A DNA stretch of 64,000 nt from Pseudomonadota bacterium (GCA_023416335.1 JAEZHY010000267.1:10044-74043), one strand, 5' to 3'; positions 37,706-48,176 are shown, counted from the stretch's first letter. Notes: generated by a model from the letters alone, not told the origin. A program made the numbers and translations.

Positions 37706-38088
37706 ATAAGCAACAGATTCAAAAACTAAAGAATTGAACCACGAAATTCTTGGAGCAACAGAACCGCAACCCAAAACAAAAGACAAAGACTCTTAACCAC
37801 GAAAGGCACGAAATACACGAAAACTTCAGAGAAGATAGTCTTTCGTTCCAATCGGGTAGCCCGGATCTTAATTCCAATGTGAGCGATTTGGGTTTCATCT
37901 TTTGTTTTTGTCTTTTTTTCGTGTATTTCGTGCCTTTCGTGGTTGAAAGCTTTTGCCTTTATCGCACGTTGCGGATTTGAGATCCGAGCAGGAATGTTTT
38001 TGCTTCGTTTTTCTTTCGTAATTTTCGTGCATTTTGTGGTTAAAATTTTTTCTTTTTCGTAGTCGTGGTCATTTAAAGGATATCTCCC
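37706..38088. repeat. Perfect 29-bp inverted repeat unit (CACGAAA family)
   Basis: Arms at 37795-37823 (AACCACGAAAGGCACGAAAT and continuing) and 37916-37944 are exact reverse complements, with ~92 bp between them. A further degenerate arm lies at 38007-38045. Related TTTCGTG motifs occur at 20236 and 48778. An open frame of 76 codons here is only a product of the repeat. No gene is supported. Confidence 0.8.
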
Positions 38089-39399
38089 ATGCCGATCTGG
38101 GAACCTGAAAAAGAACGCATGTCCCGGGCCGATCTTCGGCAGACACAGCTTGAGCGGCTTCAGGCTACGCTCAACCGGGTCTATAAAAACGTCTCGTTCT
38201 ATCGCCGGAGATTCAAGGAAATCAACTTCAATCCCGAGGACGATTTCACGGAAATACAGGACATCGAGCGGCTGCCGTTCACGACCAGTCGTGACATCAG
38301 CGACTGCTATCCGTATGAGATGTTCGCGGTGCCGCTGAGGGAAGTCGTCCGGGTGCATGCATCTTCCGGTTCCACGACAAACCCGCGGGTGGTCGGATAT
38401 ACGAGGCAGGACCTGCGCACATGGAGCGGCATCGTCGCGCGCATCCTGAGTTCGGCCGGCGTGGTGCAGGATGACGTCATCCAGATAGCTTTCGGCTACG
38501 GACTGCTCACGGGCGGCCTTGGCCTCCATTACGGCGCCGAGCGCATCGGGGCTTCTGTCCTTCCGACGTCGGTTGGACGCACAGAGCGGCAAATCAAGAT
38601 AATGCAGGACTTCAGAACGACGGTCCTCGTCTGCACCCCGAGCTACGCCCTGATTATCGCCGACAGGATGGAGTCGATGGGCGTGGACATCAAGAAGCTT
38701 TCGCTCAAGTACTGCATCTGTGCCGGAGAGCCGTGGACCGAGGAAATGAGGAAGGAAATCGAAAGCCGCCTCTTCGTCAAGGCGACGGACAACTACGGCA
38801 TCACCGAGGTCATCGGTCCCGGGATAGCCGGCGAATGCCTCGACGAACAGCGTGGGATGCACATACAGGAAGACCATTTTTACGCAGAGGTGATCGACCC
38901 GAAAACCGGACGCGTTCTCGAGCCCGGCCAAAAGGGGGAACTCGTCCTCACGACCCTGACCAAGGAAGCCTTTCCGGTCATTCGGTACAGGACAGGCGAT
39001 ATGTGCAGCATCATCGACGAACCGTGCTCCTGCGGAAGGACGATGCGCAGGATCAGCCGGATCGACGAGCGCTGCGACGAAGTGATCGTGATCAAGGGGA
39101 TAAACATCATCCCGGATCGAATCGGGGACATCCTCGAAGGTTTTCAGGGAGAACGGCCCGTTTTCCAACTGGTCGCGGTCCGGGACGGACACCAGGACCA
39201 ACTGGAGATCTGGGTGGAGGTCACAGAGCAGCTCTTCTATGACAAGATGCGCGAACAGCGTGCCCTCGTGGACTATATGAGCAAGAAAATAGCCAATTTC
39301 ATCGGAATAACGCCGAAAGTGAAACTGGTCGAGAGCGGGTCCCTAAAACGCGAAGGAGACAGGGTCAAACCCTTTATCGACCGCAGGTTCATGGATTGA
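38089..39399 (+). CDS. paaK: Phenylacetate-CoA ligase family protein
   Basis: 436 residues, the size of PaaK adenylating enzymes. HASSGSTTNPRVVGYTRQD is the AMP/phosphate-binding loop and DNYGITEVIGPGIAGEC the acyl-adenylate motif. The hinge RYRTGDM and the C-terminal GDRVKPFIDRRF complete the fold. It makes aryl-acetyl-CoA from aryl acetates and ATP. Neighbouring iorAB supplies aryl-acetyl-CoA from aryl pyruvates, so the pair fits degradation of aromatic amino acids. A reverse, ATP-forming role is possible in a fermenting cell. It is preceded by AAAGGAT. Confidence 0.92.
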   Translation: MPIWEPEKERMSRADLRQTQLERLQATLNRVYKNVSFYRRRFKEINFNPEDDFTEIQDIERLPFTTSRDISDCYPYEMFAVPLREVVRVHASSGSTTNPRVVGYTRQDLRTWSGIVARILSSAGVVQDDVIQIAFGYGLLTGGLGLHYGAERIGASVLPTSVGRTERQIKIMQDFRTTVLVCTPSYALIIADRMESMGVDIKKLSLKYCICAGEPWTEEMRKEIESRLFVKATDNYGITEVIGPGIAGECLDEQRGMHIQEDHFYAEVIDPKTGRVLEPGQKGELVLTTLTKEAFPVIRYRTGDMCSIIDEPCSCGRTMRRISRIDERCDEVIVIKGINIIPDRIGDILEGFQGERPVFQLVAVRDGHQDQLEIWVEVTEQLFYDKMREQRALVDYMSKKIANFIGITPKVKLVESGSLKREGDRVKPFIDRRFMD

Positions 39400-39415
39400 G
39401 AACGGAGGAAACTGG

Positions 39416-41272
39416 ATGCATGAGTTATTGATACCCCCAACCGAGAAGCCGCAATTCCTTCTGGGCAATGAAGCCATCGTGCGCAGCGCGCTCGAGAGCG
39501 GCGTACGTTTTGTGGCTGCTTATCCGGGAACACCCTCTTCGGAGATTATCGACCGCTTCTCCCAACTCGGTGAGGAAGCTGGAATCTACGTCGAGTATTC
39601 GGTAAACGAGAAGGTTTCCATGGAAGTCGCATGCGCCGCGGCTGTCTCCGGCGTAAGGAGCCTCTGCTGCATGAAGCACGTCGGACTGAACGTGGCGGCG
39701 GATGCCTTCATGACCCTCGCCTATGTCGGCGTCAAAGCCGGGATGGTGATCGTGGTGGCCGACGACCCGGCACTTCATTCCAGCCAGAACGAGCAGGATA
39801 CCCGCTACTACGCAAAGCTCGCGGGCGTGCCCATGCTGGAGCCGTCCACACCCGAAGAAGCCTACTGGATGACCCGGGAGGCCTTCGAGATCTCCGAGAA
39901 GTTCAAGACCCCCTGCCTCCTCCGGACCACCACCCGCGTGAACCACTGCCGCGGCCCCGTCAAAATCGGTCCGATTCCGCAGGCAAAAGGCTTTTCGGGC
40001 AGCTTCACAAAAGATCCGTTCAATCTCGTGGTCATTCCCGCTGTCGGACGGAAGCTCCGACTCGCTCTCCTGGAAAGGGGCGAAAAACTTCGGGATGAAT
40101 CCGAACACAGCATCATGAATCAGATCTCCGGCACCGGCGACCTCGGGATCGTCACAAGCGGGATCTCCTATCTCCATGTCCGGGATGCCGTGAAGACTCT
40201 AGGCCTCGAGGGGAAGGTAAAGATCCTCAAAATCGGCTTCACGCACCCGCACCCGAAAAAAATGATCCGTGAATTCCTGTCCGGGCTGAAGAAAGCCCTC
40301 GTGGTCGAGGAAATTGAACCTTTTTTGGAAGAAGCAGTCAGGCTGGTGGCCCAGGAGTCCAAGCTGCCGGTCGAGATCGCAGGAAAAAGCGAAGGACTCG
40401 TTCCCCGCGCTTTCGAACTCGACTCGGTGAAAGTGAAGCAGGCAATTGGGACGTTCTTCGATATTCCCTTCGAGCAGTTCAAGCCGGTCCAGGCTCCGGA
40501 GCTGCCCATGCGGCCGCCCAACCTCTGCCCCGGCTGCCCGCACCGGGCAACCTACTACGAAGTGAAGAAGGTGTTCGGCGAAGACGCCGTCTATCCGACC
40601 GATATCGGCTGTTATACGCTGGGCATCCTGCCACCGCTCAAAGCTGCGGATTTCCTTATCTGCATGGGATCGGGCGTATCTACCGCGGGCGGGTTCAGTA
40701 AAGTCCTCGACCGTCCCGTCGTGGCATTCATAGGCGATTCGACCTTCTTCCACGCGGGCATAACCGGCCTGATCAACGCGGTCGCAAACGGCCACAAGTT
40801 CCTGCTGGTCATCCTGGACAACGGGACGACCGCAATGACCGGCCATCAGCCCCACCCTGGAGTGGAGCTGACTTCAAAGGGCAAAATCGAGCCCAGGGTC
40901 AGTATCGAGAAGCTGGTCCGCGGATGCGGCGTCGACGTGGTTGAAACGATCAACCCGCTACAGGTGAAGAAAAGCCGTGAAGTGCTCCAGAAACTCAAGG
41001 AGAACATGGGCAAAACCGGGGTCTCGGTGCTCATCTCCAAAAGCCCCTGCCCTCTTTTCGAAGCTCGCCTGCTCAAAAAGAAAAAGAAGATCGTGTTCCA
41101 GACAGACCAGTCCTGCGACCTGTGCCGGGAATGCCTCACACAGCTCGGCTGCCCCGCATTCACCGTCGAGAAATCGGGCGGAACCGAAAAGATTGGAATC
41201 AACGAAACCATGTGCAGCGGATGCAGCGTCTGCTCGCAGATCTGTATTTCGATCAAACCAAAGAAGCTGTAA
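39416..41272 (+). CDS. iorA: Indolepyruvate:ferredoxin oxidoreductase alpha subunit
   Basis: 618 residues. The pyrimidine-binding half starts FLLGNEAIVRSALESGVRFV with AAYPGTPSSEI. The TPP-binding half has MGSGVSTAGG, FIGDSTFFHAGITGLINAVA and LDNGTTAMTGHQPHPG. The C-terminus is a two-[4Fe-4S] ferredoxin (CDLCRECLTQLGC, MCSGCSVCSQIC). It decarboxylates aryl pyruvates to aryl-acetyl-CoA and reduces ferredoxin. GGAGGAAA lies 16 bp after the paaK stop, so it is co-transcribed. The beta subunit follows 86 bp later. Confidence 0.95.
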   Translation: MHELLIPPTEKPQFLLGNEAIVRSALESGVRFVAAYPGTPSSEIIDRFSQLGEEAGIYVEYSVNEKVSMEVACAAAVSGVRSLCCMKHVGLNVAADAFMTLAYVGVKAGMVIVVADDPALHSSQNEQDTRYYAKLAGVPMLEPSTPEEAYWMTREAFEISEKFKTPCLLRTTTRVNHCRGPVKIGPIPQAKGFSGSFTKDPFNLVVIPAVGRKLRLALLERGEKLRDESEHSIMNQISGTGDLGIVTSGISYLHVRDAVKTLGLEGKVKILKIGFTHPHPKKMIREFLSGLKKALVVEEIEPFLEEAVRLVAQESKLPVEIAGKSEGLVPRAFELDSVKVKQAIGTFFDIPFEQFKPVQAPELPMRPPNLCPGCPHRATYYEVKKVFGEDAVYPTDIGCYTLGILPPLKAADFLICMGSGVSTAGGFSKVLDRPVVAFIGDSTFFHAGITGLINAVANGHKFLLVILDNGTTAMTGHQPHPGVELTSKGKIEPRVSIEKLVRGCGVDVVETINPLQVKKSREVLQKLKENMGKTGVSVLISKSPCPLFEARLLKKKKKIVFQTDQSCDLCRECLTQLGCPAFTVEKSGGTEKIGINETMCSGCSVCSQICISIKPKKL

Positions 41273-41310
41273 CAGACAGTGAACGGTGAGCAGTGAACTG
41301 AAAAGCAGTC
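41273..41310. repeat. GTGAACGGTGAGCAGTGA repeat after iorA
   Basis: This short unit begins within 10 bp of the iorA stop. Related copies follow clpB (16097), nikQ (19856) and the end of livG (36564), all in the same orientation relative to the upstream gene. Confidence 0.6.
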
Positions 41311-41358
41311 CAATGCATAACCTGCACTAATGGTTTGCGGACTTAACATAGAGAGATA

Positions 41359-41976
41359 ATGCCGATGGGAAAAGAAGAGACATCTTTGCGTATATTTTTT
41401 ACGGGAGTTGGTGGACAGGGCACGCTTCTGGCGACACGCCTGGTCGGGGAAGCCGCGGTTGAGGAAAACCTGTCCGTGCTCATGAGCGAGATTCACGGAA
41501 TGGCCCAGAGAGGCGGGGTTGTGGAATCTTCCGTCGTTTTCGGGAGTTCCTCCAGTCCGACCATCGCCGATGGGGAGGCGGATGTCATCATGGCATTCGA
41601 ACCGGTCGAGGCTGCCCGGGCTCTGCCCAAGTGCAATCCGAAGACGATCGTGATTACGAGCATCAACCCTGTGCCGCCTTTTACGGTTACGATCGGCCAG
41701 AGCACGTACCCGGAACCGGATACACTCTTCAAGACGGTTGAGCCGCATATCGCGAAGCTGATAAAGGTGGATGCGGAAGGGCTGGCAAAATCCGTCGATG
41801 CTCCGCGCAGTTCGAACGTGGTCATGGTGGGCGTTCTTGCCGGGACCGGTCTTATTCCGGTTTCCAGAGAAACCTGGAAGCAGGCTCTCGGGAAGATCCT
41901 GCCGGAGAAGCTGATCAAACCGAACCTGCGAGCATTCGAAGCCGGATTCGACTTCGGGGTGAAGAACGGCAGGTAG
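41359..41976 (+). CDS. iorB: Indolepyruvate:ferredoxin oxidoreductase beta subunit
   Basis: 205 residues of the gamma-type 2-oxoacid oxidoreductase domain: FTGVGGQGTLLATRLVGEAA, the GMAQRGGVVESSVVFGS signature, and VMVGVLAGTGLIPVS. It forms the heterodimer with IorA. Start could be 41359 or the ATG six bases later at 41365, which has better spacing from GAGAG. Separated from iorA by a short repeat. It ends the liv-paaK-ior series. Confidence 0.93.
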   Translation: MPMGKEETSLRIFFTGVGGQGTLLATRLVGEAAVEENLSVLMSEIHGMAQRGGVVESSVVFGSSSSPTIADGEADVIMAFEPVEAARALPKCNPKTIVITSINPVPPFTVTIGQSTYPEPDTLFKTVEPHIAKLIKVDAEGLAKSVDAPRSSNVVMVGVLAGTGLIPVSRETWKQALGKILPEKLIKPNLRAFEAGFDFGVKNGR

Positions 41977-42226
41977 ATGCGGCCGGGCTGAATGTCCGGT
42001 TGCCCGGTTATGGGGGGCCTGAAGCGAGGCAGAAACTATTAGATATCCAAAGAAGAGCGGCAGCCGAGTAGGGTGGGCAACATCGTGCTCGCGACTGCCC
42101 ATTTGGACGGGATTGCCGGACGGTGGGCACCCGAAAAAACCGCGCTTCGCTCCCCCACCCTACGCGACTCACCGTTCGCTCTCGATCGAGACCTTCAAAG
42201 AACTCTGCATCTGCGAGAATCGCAAA
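41977..42226. repeat. GGTGGGCAC palindromic repeat
   Basis: GTAGGGTGGGC at 42068 and CCCACCCTACG near 42155-42165 are inverted ends of a ~100-bp unit, with an internal GACGGTGGGCACCCG. Related copies are at 16172 and 50527. No gene is supported in the 250-bp gap. Confidence 0.6.
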
Positions 42227-42751
42227 ATGGCTGAAATAAAGAGCACTCTGGATCTGGTCATGGAAAGAACCCGCCACCTGTCCATGAGCGACCGGGACAG
42301 GCAGGAGCAGGCTGAGGCGGAGTTTTCAGCGGCCCTTAACAGGCTGGCGCAGAAATACCTGGATGGAGAGATCGAAATCGAACGGTTTCAGGACGATTTC
42401 GACCGGATCGTGGCAAGTCCCTCGGTTTCAAAGAAGCGCATCGCGGCTGCCGAGATCGGAAAAAGAATAGAGCTGTCCGGAAATAACCGGCGCCTGCTCG
42501 ATTTGCTCAAGTCGGGCTTACGGATGGACATCTCGGGGATCGAAACCGTCTTGAGGGAATTCCGGGAAGCAATGGATACCGAAGAAAAGAATTCCATCGG
42601 TTCGATGCTGGAGAGTCTGCGCGAGCGGGGAATCTCCGGCTCCGCGGTCCTTCCCAACCCGGAAGCCGATGAAGAGGGCACAAAGAGACAGGAAGAGATC
42701 CTCCGAAAGTCGGAAGAAAAACTGAAAGCCGAAATCGCCAGATCGGCTTAG
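42227..42751 (+). CDS. Hypothetical coiled-coil protein
   Basis: 174 residues, almost wholly helical and charged: TLDLVMERTRHLSMSDRDRQ, then heptad-like YLDGEIEIERFQDDFDRIV and a KRQEEILRKSEEKLKAEI tail. No signal peptide or membrane segment. The family is not recognised, but such proteins are common next to energy genes in Desulfobacterota. The ATG at 42227 is in the frame that continues upstream only through repeat DNA; its ribosome site is weak. Confidence 0.6.
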   Translation: MAEIKSTLDLVMERTRHLSMSDRDRQEQAEAEFSAALNRLAQKYLDGEIEIERFQDDFDRIVASPSVSKKRIAAAEIGKRIELSGNNRRLLDLLKSGLRMDISGIETVLREFREAMDTEEKNSIGSMLESLRERGISGSAVLPNPEADEEGTKRQEEILRKSEEKLKAEIARSA

Positions 42752-42867
42752 TCCAATGCCCGGGCAGCCGGTTTAGAAAAATTTACTTTACTCGTCCTTC
42801 TCAGGATAGCAAAATAAAGCCGGATCGACCCGCCCGGTCCGTAAACCCTTGGAACTGAGGATTTCAG

Positions 42868-43734
42868 ATGGCAGGCAAAATCATACGGATGTCCCTGGTA
42901 ATCAAGGTGCTGGCTTCCTGCCTCGTCATTCTCGGCTTTACTCTCCTGGCCGGAGGGAACTCCGCGTATACAGGCGAGCCGGGGCCATGGAAGGAAGTTG
43001 ACGAGGGCCTTCTGGTTGCCGAATTCGAAGCCTCCCGGGAAAACACCGCGTACGCCATCACCGTCGTCAAGATTGACCCGAAAAATTATTCCTTCAGCCT
43101 TCTTTGCGCCTCAGAGTTCGGCAAGGAAAAGCTCACCGCAAGGGAATGGGTTACCAAGCACCGCCTGACGGCAGCGGTGAACGCCGCGATGTTCCAGGAA
43201 GACGGACTGACCAGCGTGGGGCTGATGAAGAATTTCAACCATGTGAACAACCCGAGGCTGAGCAAGGCCAATTCGGTCCTGGCCTTCAACCCCGTGGACG
43301 ACAACGTGCCGGAAATCCAGCTCGTCGACAGAGAATGTCATGATTTCGGTGAGTTACGACATAAATACCAATCATTCGTCCAAAGTATCAGAATGGTCTC
43401 GTGCGGCCATCAGAACGTCTGGAGCCAGCAGAGCGCTAAATGGAGCACCATGGCACTGGGGATGGACAACGACGGGAACATCCTGTTCCTGTTCAGTCGC
43501 ACACCTCATTCGGTGCACGATTTCATAGAAATCCTGCTCTCGCTTCCGCTCTCCCTCAAGACCGCCATGTACCTGGAAGGGGGGCCGCAGGCATCCCTTT
43601 ACCTCACCACTCCGAAGCTGACCCTCGAGAGAAACGGAGTATGGGAAGGGCTTGAGGAGAATAATTCCTTCCAGTTTGCCCTGCCCGTTCCGAACGTGAT
43701 CGGCATTACCAAGAAACAGCGAGCCAAGAGCTAG
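42868..43734 (+). CDS. Phosphodiester glycosidase (NAGPA/DUF2233) family exported protein
   Basis: 288 residues. A hydrophobic N-terminus (VIKVLASCLVILGFTLLAGG) acts as signal or anchor. The mature part has LLVAEFEASRENTAYAITVV, TAAVNAAMFQEDG, STMALGMDNDGNILFLFSR and MYLEGGPQASLYL, all features of the phosphodiester glycosidase (NAGPA) family. Substrate unknown; envelope or periplasmic location is inferred. It ends 4 bp into the convergent lipoprotein gene. Confidence 0.82.
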   Translation: MAGKIIRMSLVIKVLASCLVILGFTLLAGGNSAYTGEPGPWKEVDEGLLVAEFEASRENTAYAITVVKIDPKNYSFSLLCASEFGKEKLTAREWVTKHRLTAAVNAAMFQEDGLTSVGLMKNFNHVNNPRLSKANSVLAFNPVDDNVPEIQLVDRECHDFGELRHKYQSFVQSIRMVSCGHQNVWSQQSAKWSTMALGMDNDGNILFLFSRTPHSVHDFIEILLSLPLSLKTAMYLEGGPQASLYLTTPKLTLERNGVWEGLEENNSFQFALPVPNVIGITKKQRAKS

Positions 43735-44090
43735 TAAGAATCAAAAGGGGTCTTGGCTTTCTTCCCTGCCTGCCTTGCGCGAAAAATCCTGTCGCTGCTG
43801 TCGTCCAATTTCCTGTTGAGCGCATCGGTCTTCGTCGGACTCAGCCCCCCTTCGGCCTGCAACTTGGCGTACTCTTCCCCGATCCTGTTCACGTCTTTCT
43901 GAAGAGGTTTGGCGTGATCTCTGGTCAGATGACCCGCAGTGATTGCATCATCGATTTCTTTTTGCTGGTCGGCGATTCGGGTCGGGATGTCCCTTTCGGC
44001 GGGCTTCAAGATCGGCTGCACCTTCGAAATGCATGCAGCAAGGGTAAGGAGAAAACAGAACAGGACCAATAGCCTGGACAGCCTCAGCAC
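43731..44090 (-). CDS. Small lipoprotein
   Basis: 119 residues. The signal sequence LRLSRLLVLFCFLLTLAAC carries a lipobox ending LAAC, so it should be lipid-anchored. The mature part is helical and charged (RIADQQKEIDDAITAGHLTR, GLSPTKTDALNRKLDDSSDR). I prefer GTG at 44090 because GGAGG lies 5 nt before it; ATG codons at 44102 or 44126 precede or include that site. It is convergent with the NAGPA-family gene and overlaps it by 4 bp. Confidence 0.65.
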   Translation of the reverse strand: MLRLSRLLVLFCFLLTLAACISKVQPILKPAERDIPTRIADQQKEIDDAITAGHLTRDHAKPLQKDVNRIGEEYAKLQAEGGLSPTKTDALNRKLDDSSDRIFRARQAGKKAKTPFDSY

Positions 44091-44460
44091 ATTTTCCTCC
44101 ATTTGATGAGCGACGATTCCATCCACCTGTCAATATTTTAAGTAATATCAAAACGGAGTTGCAGCCGTAGATAAATATCGAGCGATAATTAAACCGATCC
44201 CGGTCGGCTCGCGAAAAGACATGAAAACCTCTTATTGAAACATTTACAATCAAATCGAGTGTACCTAATTTCAAGCCCAGAATTAAACCTATTTTTTCGG
44301 ACCGGCTGTCAGGGCATACGAGAGCAGTCGGCGGCATTTGGACCTTGATACCTGGATCGTACTCTCACGGCAACATTTATGGTTCGATTTTTTGGGGTGC
44401 GGTTTCCAGCCGGAGAACACCCCGACTAACTGCGGAATGAGATCGGACAAGGATCCGACC
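44091..44460. other. Intergenic region, no recognised gene
   Basis: 370 bp, AT-richer than its surroundings, between the divergent lipoprotein and a small Cys-rich gene. The same frame as the Cys-rich gene is open upstream to 44338 but shows no supporting features. No RNA or repeat was recognised. Confidence 0.35.
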
Positions 44461-44682
44461 ATGATGTACCAGTGCATAAAATGCCGCAAAACATGGGGTG
44501 AAGGTCAGCCGGAGCAGGATGGATATTCGCACGGACTTTGTATTCCCTGCCTCAAAGAAGCGCTGGGACCTCTGTACCGAAAGAGGCAGGCTCAGGAAGG
44601 CAACTTCGACTGCTTCGGAAAGTCTTCCGGGTTCTGTGACCAGCTCACCTGCAAGTATCGCAGAATCTGCCTGGGGGTCTAA
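44461..44682 (+). CDS. Small Cys-rich zinc-ribbon-like protein
   Basis: 73 residues beginning MMYQCIKCRKTWGEGQPEQD. Cysteines group as CIKC with GLCIPC, a likely zinc ribbon, and a second set CFGKSSGFCDQLTCKYRRIC that could form another metal site. AAGGA lies 8 nt before the ATG. No family recognised; likely a small metal- or nucleic-acid-binding protein. Confidence 0.65.
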   Translation: MMYQCIKCRKTWGEGQPEQDGYSHGLCIPCLKEALGPLYRKRQAQEGNFDCFGKSSGFCDQLTCKYRRICLGV

Positions 44683-44952
44683 GCTCATGCGAAGACGCGA
44701 ACGAGGATGCTAATCCAGCTCAACCGCTTTCGCAGAAGGTTTTACTTCTTTCCATTTATACAGCCCTTTGGTTCACGCTAATTTCATACTATCCCTCAGC
44801 TTCTCTTCGCGTCTTCGCGTGATGGATAACGTCAATATCTTGCCTGATAAACCTCATCCGTAAATACCACCTCATTCTTCCACTTTCAAAAACCCAGCCC
44901 AAGCCTTAATATATCTCCAATCCGGAATCAGTATCATCCAGGAGGGAACCAG
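44683..44952. repeat. CGAAGACGCGAA palindromic repeat (second copy)
   Basis: A left arm CATGCGAAGACGCGAA starts at 44686 and a right arm TCTTCGCGTCTTCGCGTG ends at about 44821, ~135 bp apart. It matches the 11.6-kb unit in arm sequence and spacing. Confidence 0.6.
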
Positions 44953-45469
<517 letters not shown>

Positions 45470-45800
45470 AGGGCCCGCAAAGACAATTCATGCACCCTCA
45501 TCCCTCGCTGCGGGCGCCTCCATCGCGGGCAAGGCGTTATTTCAACTTCCCCCCGATTGATCGGCCTGCAGCCGATCCACCCAAAAATCCCTGACCATCT
45601 ATGCAAACCTCTTGATTTTTAAGTTATAATTCGCCTTCCTGAGAAGATATGATCTTATGATCATTGAATAGCATTCCGTCTTTCGTTTATGCTAGAATGT
45701 GAAATATTCACTTAGGAACGATATAAGTCGGCATGGAGCCGCATAAATAGAGGCAGAGAGCCTCGTGCAATCCGCACAACCCATGACCAGGGAGCACTGA
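45470..45800. promoter_or_regulatory. maeB upstream region with possible promoter
   Basis: 330 bp without a gene. A -35-like TTGAAT (45664-45669) and TATGCT (45688-45693) are 18 bp apart and could serve the malic enzyme gene, leaving a ~100-nt leader. The match is moderate. Confidence 0.4.
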
Positions 45801-48095
45801 ATGATTCGTAAGACTGATGCTCTAAATTACCACAGTGAAGAGCGCGCCGGTAAAATTGAAGTTAAACCGACAAAGCCCTGTTTCACCCAGAGAGACCTTT
45901 CGATGGCCTACACGCCGGGTGTGGCCGAACCCTGCAGGGAGATCGAGATCATCCCGGACAGGGTCTTTGATTACACCGCCAAAGGCAATCTGGTTGCCGT
46001 CGTGACCAACGGTACGGCGGTCCTCGGCCTGGGAAACATCGGGCCGCTTGCGGCAAAACCCGTTATGGAGGGCAAGGCAGTCCTTTTCAAAAGATTCGCC
46101 GATATCGACGTCTTCGATATCGAGCTGAACACCAAAGATCCGGACGAGATCGTGAAAGTCGTCAGCCTGCTGGAGCCCACTTTCGGCGGAATTAATCTTG
46201 AAGACATCAAAGCACCCGAATGCTTTTACGTCGAAGAGCGACTCAAAGAGATAATGAAGATCCCCGTATTCCACGACGACCAGCACGGGACCGCGATCAT
46301 TTCCGGTGCCGCGCTGATCAATGCTCTGGAAGTCCAGCGGAAACGGATCGATAAGATAAAGGTTGTCTTTTCAGGAGCGGGCGCGGCGGGAATTGCCTGC
46401 GCTGAGCTTTATGTAAAGCTCGGCGTGAAAAAGGAGAACCTGTTCCTGGTAGATTCGAACGGCCTGGTTTACAAGGGTCGGCCGAAGGGTATGAACCCGT
46501 ACAAAGAACGTCTGGCCAATGGCGAAAAGCCGATGCCCCTTGCGGAAGTGATGAAAGACGCGGACGTCTTTGCTGGAGTCTCGGTCGCGGGCATTCTCAC
46601 CAAGGACATGGTCAAGACCATGGCGGAGAGGCCCATCATATTCGCAATGGCCAACCCGGACCCCGAAATCGGCTACCCCGAAGCAACCAGCGTCCGCAAC
46701 GACCTTATTATGGCAACGGGCCGCTCCGACTATCCCAACCAGGTGAACAACGTGCTCGGGTTCCCGTTTATTTTCCGCGGGGCACTCGATGTGAGTGCGA
46801 CTGCAATTAACGACCAGATGAAGATTGCAGCAGTTAAGGCTCTGGCGAATCTCGCGAAGGAAGACGTTCCCGATGCGGTCCTCAAGGCTTATGGGAAAGA
46901 CACCATAGAGTTCGGTCCGAATTACATCATCCCCAAGCCTTTCGATCCGCGTGTGCTGCTGTGGGAAGCCCAGGCCGTTGCAAAGGCCGCGGTGGAATCG
47001 GGTGTTGCAAGAAAACCCATAACCGACTGGGATGGGTACCGGAACAGGCTTGAAAGCCGTCTCGGCCGTTCGCAGGAAGTCATGCGCCGCATTATCCAGA
47101 AGGCCAGCCGCGATCCGAAACGCATCGTCTTCCTCGAAGGCACCGATCCGAAAATCCTGCGCGCCTGCCAGGTCGTGCTGGACGAAGGCATGGCAAAACC
47201 CATCCTGCTCGGAAACCGGGTGGTTATCCGGAAGAAGATAGCGGACCTTCACCTGGATCTCAAAGGCGCGACTTTTATCGATCCCGCCAAATTCGACCGG
47301 CTCGAAGACTATGCCTTCGAGTTCTATAAACTCCGCTGCCGCAAAGGCATCACACGGCAGGAAGCACGGAAGATCCTCCGAACCGACCCGAACTATTTCG
47401 GGCCGATGATGGTGCGCATGGGCGATGCGGACGGGCTGGTCGGCGGAGTCAACCAACACTATCCCGATACGATACGCCCCGCCCTGCAGACTGTTTCGTT
47501 GTGCAAGGGGACCTCCGTTATCGCAGGAGTCTATATGATGGTCTTCCAGAAGAACGTCCTGTTCTTCGCGGACACCACCGTCAATATCGACCCGAATGCG
47601 GAACAACTCGCCGAGATTGCAATCGTCACGGCCGACACGGTCAAGCAACTCGATATCGAGCCCCGGGTGGCTATGCTCTCCTTCAGCAATTTCGGGAGCA
47701 CGCGTCATCCACGCGCTGAAAAGGTCTCGGTCGCAACCCAGATCGTTAAACGCCGCCGACCGGATATCGTCATCGATGGTGAGATGCAGGCAGATACTGC
47801 CGTGGTTACGGAGATCCTCAACGGAGTCTATGACTTCAATACTCTCCGCAGACGTGCGAACGTCCTGATCTTCCCATCGCTCGAAGCCGGAAACATTGCG
47901 TTCAAGTTGATGGCACGGCTTGGAGGCGCCAGGGCCATCGGGCCTATCCTCATGGGTACCAGCGAGGCCATCCACGTGCTGCAGCGCAACTGCGACGTCG
48001 AAGACATCGTCAACACGACCGCACTCGCGGTCATCGATGCTCAGGAACACAAGAAGTGCTTCCTGGCCGAGCGCATGACCAGCGACGCGATATGA
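45801..48095 (+). CDS. maeB: Malic enzyme with C-terminal phosphotransacetylase domain
   Basis: 764 residues, the size of MaeB hybrids. The N-terminal ~430 residues are malic enzyme: [55 protein letters not shown] and the Rossmann [16 protein letters not shown]. The C-terminal ~320 residues ([20 protein letters not shown] to LAVIDAQE) are a PTA domain that is usually regulatory, binding acetyl-CoA. It makes pyruvate from malate with NAD(P)H. Followed by a strong terminator, so a single-gene unit. Confidence 0.95.
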   Translation: MIRKTDALNYHSEERAGKIEVKPTKPCFTQRDLSMAYTPGVAEPCREIEIIPDRVFDYTAKGNLVAVVTNGTAVLGLGNIGPLAAKPVMEGKAVLFKRFADIDVFDIELNTKDPDEIVKVVSLLEPTFGGINLEDIKAPECFYVEERLKEIMKIPVFHDDQHGTAIISGAALINALEVQRKRIDKIKVVFSGAGAAGIACAELYVKLGVKKENLFLVDSNGLVYKGRPKGMNPYKERLANGEKPMPLAEVMKDADVFAGVSVAGILTKDMVKTMAERPIIFAMANPDPEIGYPEATSVRNDLIMATGRSDYPNQVNNVLGFPFIFRGALDVSATAINDQMKIAAVKALANLAKEDVPDAVLKAYGKDTIEFGPNYIIPKPFDPRVLLWEAQAVAKAAVESGVARKPITDWDGYRNRLESRLGRSQEVMRRIIQKASRDPKRIVFLEGTDPKILRACQVVLDEGMAKPILLGNRVVIRKKIADLHLDLKGATFIDPAKFDRLEDYAFEFYKLRCRKGITRQEARKILRTDPNYFGPMMVRMGDADGLVGGVNQHYPDTIRPALQTVSLCKGTSVIAGVYMMVFQKNVLFFADTTVNIDPNAEQLAEIAIVTADTVKQLDIEPRVAMLSFSNFGSTRHPRAEKVSVATQIVKRRRPDIVIDGEMQADTAVVTEILNGVYDFNTLRRRANVLIFPSLEAGNIAFKLMARLGGARAIGPILMGTSEAIHVLQRNCDVEDIVNTTALAVIDAQEHKKCFLAERMTSDAI

Positions 48096-48148
48096 GTTGA
48101 TTTATAGGGGATTTCCGAAAAAGGTTTTGCGGAGTTTGGAGATTAAGC

Positions 48149-48176
48149 AAGGCCCTGCCTTTTGCAGGGCCTTTTT
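48149..48176 (+). terminator. Rho-independent terminator of maeB
   Basis: 10-bp stem AAGGCCCTGC (48149-48158) and GCAGGGCCTT (48164-48173), a 5-nt loop and a T5 run. Confidence 0.93.

Noticed and set aside
37750..37980. 76-codon plus-strand frame in the palindromic repeat
   Set aside because: Its sequence is generated by the CACGAAA repeat arms; such frames recur wherever the repeat occurs.
37726..39201. 491-codon minus-strand frame opposite paaK
   Set aside because: Antisense shadow of paaK extended through repeat DNA; no domain seen.
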